A stretch of 64,000 nt of DNA from an uncultured Psychrobacter sp. (GCF_947488565.1 NZ_CANKZC010000001.1:868001-932000); one strand, 5' to 3'. Shown: positions 18,105-26,571, counted from the stretch's first letter. Notes: generated from the sequence alone by a model not told the origin. Program-made: numbers and translations.

Positions 18105-18818
18105 TTATAAACTCATCGGCACTTCCATTAGTAGTACTTTAGCATTCTCTTCTACATCCATCGTGAAGTTCTTAGTATCCCAAACACCAAGGCCATCACG
18201 AGTATCTAAAGTGTTACCGTTTACAGTTACTTTACCGCTGATAACGAATATATAGACACCGTTACTAGGGTCATTTAGCTGATAAGTCTGGGTCACGCCT
18301 TTATCAAAATCACCCATGCTAAACCAAGCATTTTGATGAATCCATACACCAGCATCGTCCGCATTCGGTGACAAGACTTGATTGAACGCATTTGGCTGCA
18401 TGATCTCATCCATGCGTATTTGCTGATAACGAGGCGCAACGCTCATTTTATTTGGAATGACCCAAATCTGTAAAAATTTTACATCCTCTTTGTCATCACC
18501 ATTCATCTCACTATGCGTGATACCAGTACCAGCAGACATGACTTGAATTTCACCTGTCTCAATGATGCCATTGTTTCCAATATTATCGCCATGCCCAAGC
18601 TTACCTGCTAACGGAATACTGATGATTTCCATATCGCGATGTGAGTGCTTACCAAACCCCTGACCACCGATCACAAAGTCGTCATTGATGACGCGTAGTG
18701 CACCAAAACCCATACGCTCTGGATTGTGGTAGTTTGCAAAGCTAAAAGTATGACGGCTTTTGAGCCAGCCATGGTTTGCATCGCCACGAGAATCTGCTGC
18801 ATGATAGATAGTTTTCAT
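18105..18818 (-). CDS. Pirin family protein (YhhW-like short form)
   Basis: 237-residue pirin resembling the E. coli quercetinase YhhW. Typical blocks are the start IYHAADSRGDANHGWLKSRH, then RVINDDFVIGGQGFGKHSHRDMEI (two metal His) and AGTGITHSEMNGD (His and Glu), giving the three-His/one-Glu iron site of the N-terminal cupin. Upstream, at 18946-18965, lies a dyad shared with the promoter of the doxX operon, so it is probably co-regulated with that operon. A detoxifying role against quinones or electrophiles is inferred from context. Confidence 0.9.
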   Translation of the reverse strand: MKTIYHAADSRGDANHGWLKSRHTFSFANYHNPERMGFGALRVINDDFVIGGQGFGKHSHRDMEIISIPLAGKLGHGDNIGNNGIIETGEIQVMSAGTGITHSEMNGDDKEDVKFLQIWVIPNKMSVAPRYQQIRMDEIMQPNAFNQVLSPNADDAGVWIHQNAWFSMGDFDKGVTQTYQLNDPSNGVYIFVISGKVTVNGNTLDTRDGLGVWDTKNFTMDVEENAKVLLMEVPMSL

Positions 18819-18945
18819 AATTTATCCTTATTAATTGATGCGTTAGACACGTTTGAAAATCTATGATTAACGAACTTGTCTAAACAATGGAGTTATTATA
18901 ATTGTTGTCAAAGAAGAGATAAACGTGGTAAATAGCAAATGACTA

Positions 18946-18965
18946 TTCTCATTTTTAGAACAATA
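18946..18965. promoter_or_regulatory. Shared dyad TTCT-N7-AGAACAATA, copy 1
   Basis: The sequence TTCT, seven bases, AGAACAATA lies 127 nt before the pirin start. The same 13 defined bases with the same 7-nt gap occur before doxX at 21488-21507. The TTCT/AGAA arms are inverted, as expected for a dimeric regulator such as a LysR or HxlR protein. The assignment as an operator is inference. Confidence 0.5.
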
Positions 18966-19081
18966 ACCAAGTAATATAAAGCTAACAGAATGTCAGCTAT
19001 AAACTGTTAGCATATTAAGTCAAGGCTTAGAGCACAACTGACCGTTAATGTTTTATCATTTATAATAAAAGGAATTCCAAT

Positions 19082-19408
19082 ATGTCTGACAAACCAACAC
19101 TAGACTATGACGTTATCAATAACACAGATAAGAAGCGTTTTGAGATTCATATCGATGATCAAATTGCCCTCGAAGATTATGAATTTTTTACCACCAGTCA
19201 AGGTGAAAAAGGCATTGAGTATAAACATACCGAAGTGCCAAAGGAGCTCGGTGGTCGCGGTATCGCTGGTTACTTAGTGAAATACATCTTAGACGATGCA
19301 GCGGCTAAAGGTCTACGTGTCAAGCCAACTTGTCCTTATGTTAAGTCCTATATCGATAAGCATTCTGAATATCAAGATAACTCTGTATTTCACAACGCTA
19401 CGCCTTAA
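19082..19408 (+). CDS. YjdJ-type GNAT-like N-acetyltransferase
   Basis: Short (108 aa) acetyltransferase-fold protein of the YjdJ/Gcn5-like group. The acetyl-CoA loop is seen in TEVPKELGGRGIAGYLVKYILDDA and the C-terminal block in KGLRVKPTCPYVKSYIDKHSEYQD, the two conserved parts of this mini-GNAT family. Substrate unknown. GGAATT lies close upstream of the ATG. The gene is divergent from the short pirin and is closed by a strong terminator. Confidence 0.85.
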   Translation: MSDKPTLDYDVINNTDKKRFEIHIDDQIALEDYEFFTTSQGEKGIEYKHTEVPKELGGRGIAGYLVKYILDDAAAKGLRVKPTCPYVKSYIDKHSEYQDNSVFHNATP

Positions 19409-19440
19409 CTCACATTTTGAACATCACATTTCAAAGACAA

Positions 19441-19472
19441 AAAAACGCCATGCTAAAAAGCATGGCGTTTTT
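19441..19472. terminator. Terminator after the YjdJ-like gene
   Basis: AAAAACGCCATGCT and AGCATGGCGTTTTT form a perfect 14-bp stem with a 4-nt loop. It can act in both directions and also lies downstream of the convergent DUF1275 gene. Confidence 0.92.
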
Positions 19473-19614
19473 AATTTAACGATAAACTATTTAATCTTTT
19501 TCAAAAACTTTTACCTTTAATGGTTTACTCATTGAAGATTAGACTGTCGTGATTGAATAGCCCTACTTTAGCAAATAATAAATTAATAGAGCGACTTAAC
19601 AACACAGGAAGCTT

Positions 19615-20382
19615 TTAACCAATATTTTGTAAAAATTCTTTGTCTCTGGCCAAAAATGATAAATAGAGTACGGGCAGTACAAACAAACCAACGGCCCAAT
19701 AGCTCAACTTGACATACAGAACAGCGCCTAACAACGCGCCTATTACAAAGCTTATGACTAGTGCTGAGCTATGTCCCAACTTTTTAGCATTCTTAGACGT
19801 TCTATTTGATAAGTAGTCTGATAGACCTATCCCTAGTTGCGTCGTATTGCCAGTCATCAGTACCGTTGGACTCATGTGCTTGATGACTGTTTTGCTAGCA
19901 GTATTACGAATCGCCAACGCAGTCAAACCCAAACCGCCAGTTATTGCAACGGTAATACCGCCTGCATCGATAAAAGGTTGAAAAGACAAGCCTGCAATCA
20001 TAAATGCGGTCAAAAACACTGCTTCAGCTAATAATAAGTGACTCAGTAACAGCTGCTGTTTTTTGCTTTTATCTATGTATATCTTCGTCACTACTACCGT
20101 CAAAATAAACAATGGTACAGACGCAAGCTTAATCCATAGACCATCTTCGCCTTTCACCAGACCGCTACCTGCCAGCACCAAGTTACCAGTCACATGAGCG
20201 GTAAAAAACCCAAACAAGGTGATAAAGCCAATAGTATCGATGGCACCACCAACGACTGTGAGTAACACTGGCGCTTGATAACGTTGCCAAAAACTTGGCG
20301 AATAGTTATTTTGAGCGTCACTCTTATCATGCTTAGATGAAGTATTATGCACTGGTATTTCCGGCAAATATGACAAACTCAT
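19615..20382 (-). CDS. YoaK/DUF1275 family membrane protein
   Basis: Polytopic membrane protein of the DUF1275 (YoaK) family, function unknown. The signature GGAIDTIGFITLFGFFTAHVTGNLVLAG is near residues 46-73, followed by hydrophobic helices (PLFILTVVVTKIYI; AVFLTAFMIAGLSF) and the second conserved block MSPTVLMTGNTTQLGIGL. The start is uncertain. The frame is open back to 20454, deep inside the upstream FMN-reductase gene; I chose the ATG at 20382 (MSLSYLPEIPVHN), which leaves a 38-nt overlap, but no start has a clear ribosome binding site. It is probably translationally coupled to the gene before it. Confidence 0.8.
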   Translation of the reverse strand: MSLSYLPEIPVHNTSSKHDKSDAQNNYSPSFWQRYQAPVLLTVVGGAIDTIGFITLFGFFTAHVTGNLVLAGSGLVKGEDGLWIKLASVPLFILTVVVTKIYIDKSKKQQLLLSHLLLAEAVFLTAFMIAGLSFQPFIDAGGITVAITGGLGLTALAIRNTASKTVIKHMSPTVLMTGNTTQLGIGLSDYLSNRTSKNAKKLGHSSALVISFVIGALLGAVLYVKLSYWAVGLFVLPVLYLSFLARDKEFLQNIG

Positions 20383-20899
20383 TAACGAACTTTTGCAAGA
20401 ATTTTTGCGTACGGTCGCTGACATTGCCTTCATCGTCCAAGCTGTCAGTTGCATGACCCAAGTACACTTCAGGGCGGATCATCATCTGTGCCGATAGCAT
20501 CTGCATGCTTTTACGGACATCAAGGCCGCTAGCTCTGCCACCATAAGTGCCAGGAGATGCCGTCACTACTGCGACTTTTTTGCCTTCCCACACACTCTGT
20601 TTATAAGGGCGAGAAGCGATGTCGATGACATTTTTTAAGGCAGCGGGCATGGTGCGGTTATGCTCTGGTGTGACGATTAATACTGCATCAGCATCTTTAA
20701 TCTGCTTACGGACACGATCATAGCTGTCAATCGTCTGGTCATCATAATCTTGGTTATAAAGAGGCAAATCTGCGATATGCACTTCTGTCGCTGTGACGTT
20801 ATCAGGTAACTGCGACACTATAAACTCTGCAAACTTACGATTGATTGATGCCTTTCGCAAGCTGCCAATAATAAGGGCTACATTTGTCGATGTACTCAT
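20345..20899 (-). CDS. NADPH-dependent FMN reductase / quinone reductase
   Basis: Flavodoxin-like NAD(P)H:FMN or quinone oxidoreductase, 184 aa. The FMN phosphate loop is GSLRKASINRKFAEF at about residues 12-26, the flavin-binding loop is TPEHNRTMPAALKNVIDIAS near 75-94, and TASPGTYGGRASG is near 112. The ATG at 20899 has a full AAGGAGG in front and is preferred over an earlier in-frame ATG at 20923. Middle gene of a likely doxX / reductase / DUF1275 operon (69 nt after doxX, overlapping the next gene). Probably two-electron reduction of quinones or azo compounds; the physiological substrate is unknown. Confidence 0.88.
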   Translation of the reverse strand: MSTSTNVALIIGSLRKASINRKFAEFIVSQLPDNVTATEVHIADLPLYNQDYDDQTIDSYDRVRKQIKDADAVLIVTPEHNRTMPAALKNVIDIASRPYKQSVWEGKKVAVVTASPGTYGGRASGLDVRKSMQMLSAQMMIRPEVYLGHATDSLDDEGNVSDRTQKFLQKFVNEFVIFAGNTSA

Positions 20900-20968
20900 G
20901 ATGACCTCCTTCGTACTGTGCATTAATTATTTTAGTAATATTTGATATACCGTTACTTATAATTTTTA

Positions 20969-21373
20969 TTAGTGTAACGTTGTTCTTCTTGGTGCAGGGT
21001 CTTTATCGACTGAGTAAGCGCCTGGACCATGAGCAAATATCATTAAAAAACCACCCGCCATAGCGATGTTTTTCATAAATGGGTTCATCTGTGATTCATC
21101 ATTCCAAAATTGATGGAAGATAAGTGCAGAAACGATGTTGAATCCAACAAATAACAATGATATTAGACGTGCTTTAAAGCCAATTAAGATAGCAATACCG
21201 CCTAATAACTCAAGTGCAATCACTAGCGGTAGCAAGATACTTGGTACGCCCACCGATTCCATATAACCTGCTGTCGCCGCGTAACCTGTAATCTTATTGA
21301 ACCCTGAAAAAATAAAAATCATCGATAAAAACAGACGACCAATAGGAGCGCTTATGTCTTGTAATTTATCCAT
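20969..21373 (-). CDS. DoxX family membrane protein
   Basis: Four-helix DoxX-family inner-membrane protein of about 134 residues. Conserved features are GRLFLSMIFIFSGFNKITGY, ALELLGGIAILIGFKARLISLLF and FMKNIAMAGGFLMIFAHGPG. DoxX proteins are often encoded with quinone or thiol redox genes; their role is only partly known. Start: the ATG at 21373 has GGAG with 7-nt spacing, whereas the ATG two codons earlier is too close to it. First gene of the operon; the shared dyad at 21488-21507 is upstream. Confidence 0.87.
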   Translation of the reverse strand: MDKLQDISAPIGRLFLSMIFIFSGFNKITGYAATAGYMESVGVPSILLPLVIALELLGGIAILIGFKARLISLLFVGFNIVSALIFHQFWNDESQMNPFMKNIAMAGGFLMIFAHGPGAYSVDKDPAPRRTTLH

Positions 21374-21883
21374 TGCCATTCTCCATTAATGAAAATATAT
21401 GTTTAAGTTCTTTTCGTTTGGTTATTCAATGAGCGTATTGTAGGTGTTGACTATGCTTAGATAAACAGCAATAATCTCAAATATATGTTCTTTTTATCAG
21501 AACAATATTAAGGTATTTATCAACTTGTTGCTCACGTAAGAACTTTTATAAGCGAATCATTTACGAAAAACGTCCTATGTAATATGGTTAAAACCTATTC
21601 ACTTGTATAGCAGAGTTTAGTTAGGAAAGTATTAAAGACTCTATAAAAAGTACAAAAAAATAACGGAATTACACATCTCTTGATAGTGTTCGGCTTTAAA
21701 TAAAGCAGTTCTTTGCTAAACTTATTACTTCTATGTATAAGCAGTAATTAATAATATAGTTTCAGATTCAATCAGTTTTATGCTGACGGCCAAAGGAAAT
21801 ACCATATTTACTAAACCCCTTACTTACCTATACGTACACACTTAAACGTACTTAATTTACTTATCTAAAAAGGATTATTTATA
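21374..21883. other. Divergent intergenic region doxX / yceI
   Basis: About 510 nt with promoters of two divergent genes and the dyad at 21488-21507. Otherwise AT-rich, with no ORF with a credible ribosome binding site and no recognised RNA. Confidence 0.4.
21488..21507. promoter_or_regulatory. Shared dyad TTCT-N7-AGAACAATA, copy 2
   Basis: Second copy of the dyad found before the short pirin gene, here about 115 nt before the doxX start and with 5-bp arms (GTTCT/AGAAC). The equal gap, identical right half and similar distance to the start codon argue for one regulator at both promoters. Confidence 0.5.
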
Positions 21884-22492
21884 ATGACTTTGAAATCTAT
21901 CAAACAAGCGAATCGTGCCATGACTTTTGCAGCCATCAGTGCGCTTGGTATGCTTAGCACATTAGGTCATGCAGCGACTTATGAGCTAGATCCCAAACAT
22001 ACTGCAGTACGCTTTTATGTCGATCACTTTGGCACTACGACCAACAGCGGCGGCTTTCATAATCTATCGGGTACTCTTGAGTACGCACCTGAAGAGCAAA
22101 AAGGTTTTATCGGCATTACCATACCTATGGGTAGCTTAAGCACAGGGCTCAAAGCTTTTGATGGCCATCTAAAATCCGATGATTTTTTCAATGTAGAAAA
22201 ATACCCAACCGCTTATTTTAAATCTACTGATTGGGTATTTGATGGCAATGAAGTCAAATCAGTGAAAGGTGACTTAACCTTACTTGATGAGACTCATCCT
22301 GTGACTTTAACAGCCACTAAATTTAACTGCTACGACAGCCCTCTATTAAATGCTGAAGCTTGTGGCGGTGATTTTGAAACCACTATCGACAGAACCAAAT
22401 GGGGTATCGATACCTATACAGACGGCGGTATGATGAAAGATGTCAAATTGGTCATTCAGGTAGAAGGCAGTAAACAAGCAGATTTAAAGTAA
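21884..22492 (+). CDS. yceI: YceI family periplasmic protein
   Basis: Secreted lipocalin-like protein that binds polyprenoid or other lipidic molecules. An N-terminal signal peptide ends around ...MLSTLGHAATYELDPKHTAV; the mature part starts with the family motif YELDPKHTAVRFYVDHFGT. Other conserved parts are GSLSTGLKAFDGHLKSDDFFNVEKYPTAYF and TIDRTKWGIDTY. 202 aa is normal size. Possibly part of the same stress group as the divergent doxX operon. Monocistronic, closed by a hairpin at about 22546. Confidence 0.92.
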   Translation: MTLKSIKQANRAMTFAAISALGMLSTLGHAATYELDPKHTAVRFYVDHFGTTTNSGGFHNLSGTLEYAPEEQKGFIGITIPMGSLSTGLKAFDGHLKSDDFFNVEKYPTAYFKSTDWVFDGNEVKSVKGDLTLLDETHPVTLTATKFNCYDSPLLNAEACGGDFETTIDRTKWGIDTYTDGGMMKDVKLVIQVEGSKQADLK

Positions 22493-22544
22493 GCAAACCT
22501 TAAATAATAATGGTTCGTCCACTTAAGACAATCTGTACTACAAT

Positions 22545-22573
22545 GAAGCTGGGTTTTTTAACTCAGCTTTTTT
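22545..22573 (+). terminator. Terminator after yceI
   Basis: AAGCTGGG and CTCAGCTT arms (one mismatch) around a T-rich loop are followed by TTTTTTG. Confidence 0.7.
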
Positions 22574-22658
22574 GATTTTGTGAAAGTGTTTGTGGGAGTG
22601 TTATGCAGACAATCTCCCTTATAAAGCAATAAGTTAAGATAACAATAGGGCAGCTAAA

Positions 22659-23564
22659 ATGGGACAGCTAGAAGATATGGCAATGTTTGTACGCATTGTC
22701 GAAGCCGGTAGTATTACTAAGGCTGCTGAGCAATTGGATGTTGCCAAGTCGGCTGTGAGTAGGCGACTAAAAGATTTAGAGTCTCGCTTGGGCAACCAGT
22801 TGATAAGTCGGACCACGCGGCAGTCTAACTTGACCGAGGCTGGCGAACATTACTATCGACAAGCAAACAATATCCTCAGTGAAGTGGACGCACTTAATGA
22901 GCAGACCAGTGGTGCACCCACACGCATTGAAGGCACGCTCAAAATGACAGCGCCCCTGTCATTTGGGCTTATGCATTTAAATGATGTGATCGACGAGTAC
23001 GCCAATCAACATCCCAACCTAAGCTTTGACTTGGATTTTTCAGATCGGCATGTGGACTTAATTGAGGAAGGATATGAGTTAGCCATTCGTATTAGAGAGC
23101 TACAAGACTCAAGCTATCAGGCAAAGCGTTTAGCGCTGATTCGTTATGCGCTCTGTGCCAGCCCTGAGTATTTAGAAAAGATGGGAACGCCTGAAACGCT
23201 CGAAGACTTAAAAGAACATGAGTTTTTGCAGTATGGCCTTAGTAAAACAAGCAATCTAGAGCTCACTGACGCGCAAGGGAAAAAGCATAATTATACAATA
23301 AACGCAAAAATCAAAGCGACTAATGGTGAGTTCTTAGTAGATTTGGCAGTGAAAAATCATGGTATTATTTTTATACCAACTTTTATTGCTTACCAAAGAT
23401 TGGCCAAAGGTGAGCTAGTCCCTATTCTTGAGCAATATCAATTGCCCACACTCAACGCCTATGCGGTTTACCCAAAAAACCGCTTTTTATCACAGCGCTG
23501 TCGCCATTTGATCGATTTTATTGCAGAGCGTTTTGGTGACGACCCTTATTGGGATGAATTCTGA
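22659..23564 (+). CDS. LysR-family transcriptional regulator
   Basis: Typical LTTR of 301 aa. The N-terminal winged helix-turn-helix reads MAMFVRIVEAGSITKAAEQLDVAKSAVSRRLKDLESRLG, ending with RTTRQSNLTEAGEHYY. The effector domain belongs to the CrgA/AaeR-like group (GTLKMTAPLSFGLMHL, DLDFSDRHVDLIEEGYELAIRI). It lies next to yceI and near the doxX and pirin operons, so it is a candidate to bind the dyad seen there; this is inference. Its stop overlaps the ATG of an SDR remnant, which suggests an original LysR-SDR pair. Confidence 0.93.
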   Translation: MGQLEDMAMFVRIVEAGSITKAAEQLDVAKSAVSRRLKDLESRLGNQLISRTTRQSNLTEAGEHYYRQANNILSEVDALNEQTSGAPTRIEGTLKMTAPLSFGLMHLNDVIDEYANQHPNLSFDLDFSDRHVDLIEEGYELAIRIRELQDSSYQAKRLALIRYALCASPEYLEKMGTPETLEDLKEHEFLQYGLSKTSNLELTDAQGKKHNYTINAKIKATNGEFLVDLAVKNHGIIFIPTFIAYQRLAKGELVPILEQYQLPTLNAYAVYPKNRFLSQRCRHLIDFIAERFGDDPYWDEF

Positions 23565-23794
23565 TGAACATATCTTGTAGCGATCAAGTCATGGTTACCG
23601 CTTCCATGTCTGCTTTAGGTGAGCTAAAGATTGAGAGAGCGGTTAAATCAATGTTAAAAGGGGTGGAAAACCGCGAGTTTTTAGTCGTACCAGGCGTAAT
23701 GGCGAACTTAATAAGATTACAGCTACGTTTTTTCCCAGTGAAATGGGTAAATTGGATAAGTAATAAGAGCGTGGCATTGCCTATAAAAAAGTAA
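23564..23794 (+). pseudogene. C-terminal remnant of a short-chain dehydrogenase
   Basis: A 76-codon frame whose last 50 residues (AVKSMLKGVENREFLVVPG, then a hydrophobic/basic tail with NWISNKSVALPIKK) match the C-terminal end typical of SDR oxidoreductases. The Rossmann fold, the catalytic Ser-Tyr-Lys and the glycine motif are all missing. The ATG overlaps the stop of the LysR gene (ATGA). This looks like an SDR gene that has lost about 600 nt by internal deletion, leaving a new short frame. It might still be translated, but dehydrogenase activity is impossible. The first 20 residues (MNISCSDQVMVTASMS) are not recognisable. Confidence 0.6.
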
Positions 23795-23835
23795 TTTGCT
23801 ATGAAGAAGTAATTTGCTCATCAACTTGTAGATAT

Positions 23836-23863
23836 AAGCCAAGCATATTGCTTGGCTTTTTTA
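23836..23863 (+). terminator. Terminator after the LysR gene and SDR remnant
   Basis: AAGCCAAGC (23836-23844) and GCTTGGCTT (23850-23858) form a 9-bp stem with a 5-nt loop followed by TTTTTA. Confidence 0.85.
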
Positions 23864-24021
23864 TGGCTAATAACACCTTTCACTATCGCATCTACATAAT
23901 TCCCACCGAACTAAGACAGTAACGGATGGTAGATGTTTTTTCGATACTCTACTCTGTTAAATCACCAGAGCAGTCTTGCAAAGTACAATAAACGCATACT
24001 ACCTAAAATAGGATAATAATA

Positions 24022-25278
24022 ATGACCGATTTAACAATAAAAAATGCTCAATTAATGGGTTATCAGTACCCTGTCGATATTCACATAAAAGATGGACATA
24101 TTGCTAATATAGACGTTGTAGAAGACGATATCACTGATAACGAATCGGACAAAAAGTCTAAAACTTCCAAAAACGTTTACGATGCTAAAGGCAACTTTGT
24201 GTGCTCAGGGTTTTTTGAGAGTCATATTCATCTTGATAAAGCCTGCATTTTAGATCGTTGTAGCGTACAAGAAGGCACACTTCAGGAGGCGGTTGAAGAG
24301 ACAGGTAAAGCCAAAGAAAACTTTACTGAAACCGATGTGTTTGAGCGCGCCGCAAAAGTCATTGAGATGGCAATTAAAAAAGGCACAGTGGGTCTGCGCA
24401 CTTTCGTAGAGACTGACGAAAAGACAGAATTACGTAGCTTTGAAGCAATCAAAAAAGCACAGGATAAATATGCTTTTGCCATCGATATAGAGATATGCGC
24501 CTTTGCTCAGTCAGGCCTCACCACCAAACCCAAAACTCATGAGCTGTTGCAACAGGCGCTTGAGCAAGGCGCTGATCTAATAGGGGGTTGCCCGTATAAA
24601 GATGAGAATCCAGACCAACACATCGAGATGATATTTGACATTGCTGAGCAGTTTGATGTCGATGTCGACTTTCATTTGGATTTTGATTTAGATCCACAAG
24701 GTTCAAGCATTCCAAAAGTAGTAGAAGAGACTATTAAGCGTGGCTATCAAGGCCGCGTCTCTATCGGTCACGTTACCAAACTGTCAGCTATGGATAAAAT
24801 GAAGCGCGGTGAGATGGCAGGATTGCTCAAACAAGCGGGCATTACCTTGATTGTACTGCCAGCTACCGATATTTATATCAATGGTAGTAATTATGAGTCT
24901 TTGATACCTAGAGGCACGGTCAATGCTAATCAATTCGCTGAGCTTGGTATCAATACGGCGATCTCTAGCAACAATATTTTGAACGCCTTTACACCTTATG
25001 GTGATGCGTCCTTGGTAAGAATGGCCAATATGTATGCCAATATTGCACAGTTATCCACGGACGATGAGCTTACCGACACCTTTGATATGATCACCAAAAA
25101 TGCTGCCAAATTACTAGCGGTTAAGAGCGACATCATCGTTGGTGCGCCAGCAACGCTCGTCGTATTAGAAGCCAAAAGTGCCGTAGAAGCGATCCGCACC
25201 AATGCGCAAGCGCTCGCGGGTTTCAAAAATGGCAAACAGACTTTCAATAACCAAGCGGCTGAGATTTACTTTGAATGA
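24022..25278 (+). CDS. Amidohydrolase, cytosine-deaminase-like
   Basis: Metal-dependent hydrolase of the amidohydrolase superfamily, CodA/AtzC-like branch, 418 aa. The N-terminal beta-sandwich leads into the first metal site GFFESHIHLDKACILDRC (HxH near residue 74). Later blocks are FHLDFDLD (third His), SIGHVTKLSAM (fourth His) and LPATDIYINGS. The position where cytosine deaminase has its catalytic metal Asp (GHDDV or GSDNI) reads SSNNILNAFTPYGD, so the usual Asp is Asn; from memory this also occurs in a related subfamily. Substrate unknown, perhaps a cyclic amide or nucleobase. It has its own promoter and a terminator shared with the convergent SDR gene. Confidence 0.85.
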   Translation: MTDLTIKNAQLMGYQYPVDIHIKDGHIANIDVVEDDITDNESDKKSKTSKNVYDAKGNFVCSGFFESHIHLDKACILDRCSVQEGTLQEAVEETGKAKENFTETDVFERAAKVIEMAIKKGTVGLRTFVETDEKTELRSFEAIKKAQDKYAFAIDIEICAFAQSGLTTKPKTHELLQQALEQGADLIGGCPYKDENPDQHIEMIFDIAEQFDVDVDFHLDFDLDPQGSSIPKVVEETIKRGYQGRVSIGHVTKLSAMDKMKRGEMAGLLKQAGITLIVLPATDIYINGSNYESLIPRGTVNANQFAELGINTAISSNNILNAFTPYGDASLVRMANMYANIAQLSTDDELTDTFDMITKNAAKLLAVKSDIIVGAPATLVVLEAKSAVEAIRTNAQALAGFKNGKQTFNNQAAEIYFE

Positions 25279-25357
25279 ACACACTTGAATCTTTACTAGC
25301 CAAAAGAAGCAGAAAAATTTTATCGTAATGTATTTAAGACATTAAGGTTAAGACAAC

Positions 25358-25395
25358 AAAAACGCCATCTAATTGAAAGTTAGATGGCGCTTTTT
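25358..25395. terminator. Terminator between amidohydrolase and SDR genes
   Basis: GCCATCTAA (25364-25372) and TTAGATGGC (25380-25388) pair around a 7-nt loop, with flanking A and T tracts that serve both convergent genes. Confidence 0.88.
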
Positions 25396-25418
25396 TTGAT
25401 GCTTTTATAGCGTTACTC

Positions 25419-26210
25419 TTAACTCAAGGTTTGTACACCACCGCCATTAACGAAAATGGTCTGACCACTTACCCAAGTTGAGATTGGCGCAGCAAAGTAT
25501 AGCATGGCTCCTGCGATATCGTCCGCTTCACCTAAGCGCTTAATAGGTGTATGTGAAAGCATTTTTTTCTCAATTTCCGGCGTTAGTACCGTTTCTAAAG
25601 CATGCGTACGCGTGGCACCAGGGCCAACAGCGTTGATACGCACCTCAGGGCCAAAGTCATGGGCTAAATTGGCGACCATGTGATTGACAGCGGCTTTTGA
25701 GCCTGCATAACCACTCATATTTGGATCTTTATTGACACTCGACATTGAAGTGGTAAACACGATAGACCCGTAGCCTGATTTTTTCATGTACGGCACACAG
25801 AGCTGACACAAGCGCCAGCCACTAAAAACGTTTAGCTCAAAGTCGCGGCGAATATCATCTACTGAGATTTTAGTAGGATCTTCTTTACCACCGCCACCAC
25901 CGCCAGCGTTATTGATTAAGATGTTAATCGCTCCAAACTCTGTCACTACTTGATCGACCATAGCGACTAAATCATCATCTTTTAGGATATTGCACTCGAC
26001 CGCTAAACCTTTGACCCCTAGTGCTTCGATATCTTTAATAGCAGCTTTAGCGTCTTCTAACTTTAGATCAGCAATAGCGATACTAGCGCCCGCCTCTGCT
26101 AAACGCATTGCAGTTGCTTTACCAATACCGTTTGCGCCGCCTGTGACGATAGCCACTTTACCTGACAAATCAAATAGCTCATTGAATGCTTTATGTTGAA
26201 ACTTCTGCAT
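25419..26210 (-). CDS. SDR oxidoreductase (hydroxysteroid dehydrogenase-like)
   Basis: Classical short-chain dehydrogenase/reductase of 263 aa. The cofactor motif is TGGANGIGKA (about residues 22-31) with acidic ADLKLED after beta-2, suggesting NAD(H) preference. NNAGGGGGG is near 93, the catalytic Ser is in FTTSMSS, and the active-site pair is in SGYAGSKAAV (Tyr-x3-Lys). The C-terminal WVSGQTIFVNGGGVQTLS is standard. The run of six glycines after NNA resembles 7-alpha-hydroxysteroid dehydrogenases, but substrate specificity cannot be claimed. It stands alone, convergent to the amidohydrolase. Confidence 0.88.
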   Translation of the reverse strand: MQKFQHKAFNELFDLSGKVAIVTGGANGIGKATAMRLAEAGASIAIADLKLEDAKAAIKDIEALGVKGLAVECNILKDDDLVAMVDQVVTEFGAINILINNAGGGGGGKEDPTKISVDDIRRDFELNVFSGWRLCQLCVPYMKKSGYGSIVFTTSMSSVNKDPNMSGYAGSKAAVNHMVANLAHDFGPEVRINAVGPGATRTHALETVLTPEIEKKMLSHTPIKRLGEADDIAGAMLYFAAPISTWVSGQTIFVNGGGVQTLS

Positions 26211-26447
26211 ACTTATTCCTTATAATTATTATTTATATAATTGTTAGATAGTTATCTATGATTTGATTGTCACTCTTGTTCAAGTGCCAGTAATAAGTAT
26301 GCGCTTATTAATTTAACTTAATGTGACAGATTGACCATTTTTTGTAACGGTTATTTATAAGTTGATTTTGTTTAAATAAATGATATAAATTTGGACGTAT
26401 AAAATAAAAAAACCAAAAAACGAAATAATGTAAATTTTACACATAAA

Positions 26448-26475
26448 AAAAGCCTCACTATAAAGTGAGGCTTTA
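26448..26475 (-). terminator. Terminator of the tRNA-Gly transcript
   Basis: AAAGCCTCACT (26449-26459) and AGTGAGGCTTT (26464-26474) form a perfect 11-bp stem with a 4-nt loop. Read leftward it is followed by TTTTATG, right behind the tRNA. Confidence 0.9.
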
Positions 26476-26496
26476 GTACTCTTAAAGAGCCATATT

Positions 26497-26571
26497 TGGA
26501 GCGGGATAAGAGATTCGAACTCTCGACCCCAACCTTGGCAAGGTTATGCTCTACCACTGAGCTAATCCCGC
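26497..26571 (-). tRNA. glyV: tRNA-Gly (anticodon GCC)
   Basis: Read on the minus strand from 26571. The 7-bp acceptor stem is GCGGGAT with ATCCCGC, followed by a D-arm (TAGCTCAGTGGTAGAGCA). The anticodon loop is CTTGCCAAG with anticodon GCC. The T-arm contains GTTCGAATC, then discriminator T and an encoded CCA end. The 75-nt size and all conserved positions fit tRNA-Gly(GCC). It stands alone, with its own terminator. The symbol is by analogy only. Confidence 0.97.

Noticed and set aside
18043..18255. 70-residue plus-strand frame overlapping the short pirin gene
   Set aside because: It lies antisense to the well-supported pirin gene, has no ribosome binding site and no recognisable domain.
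20383..20454. Longer N-terminus of the DUF1275 protein
   Set aside because: It would overlap the upstream reductase gene by about 110 nt and has no ribosome binding site or membrane-protein character.
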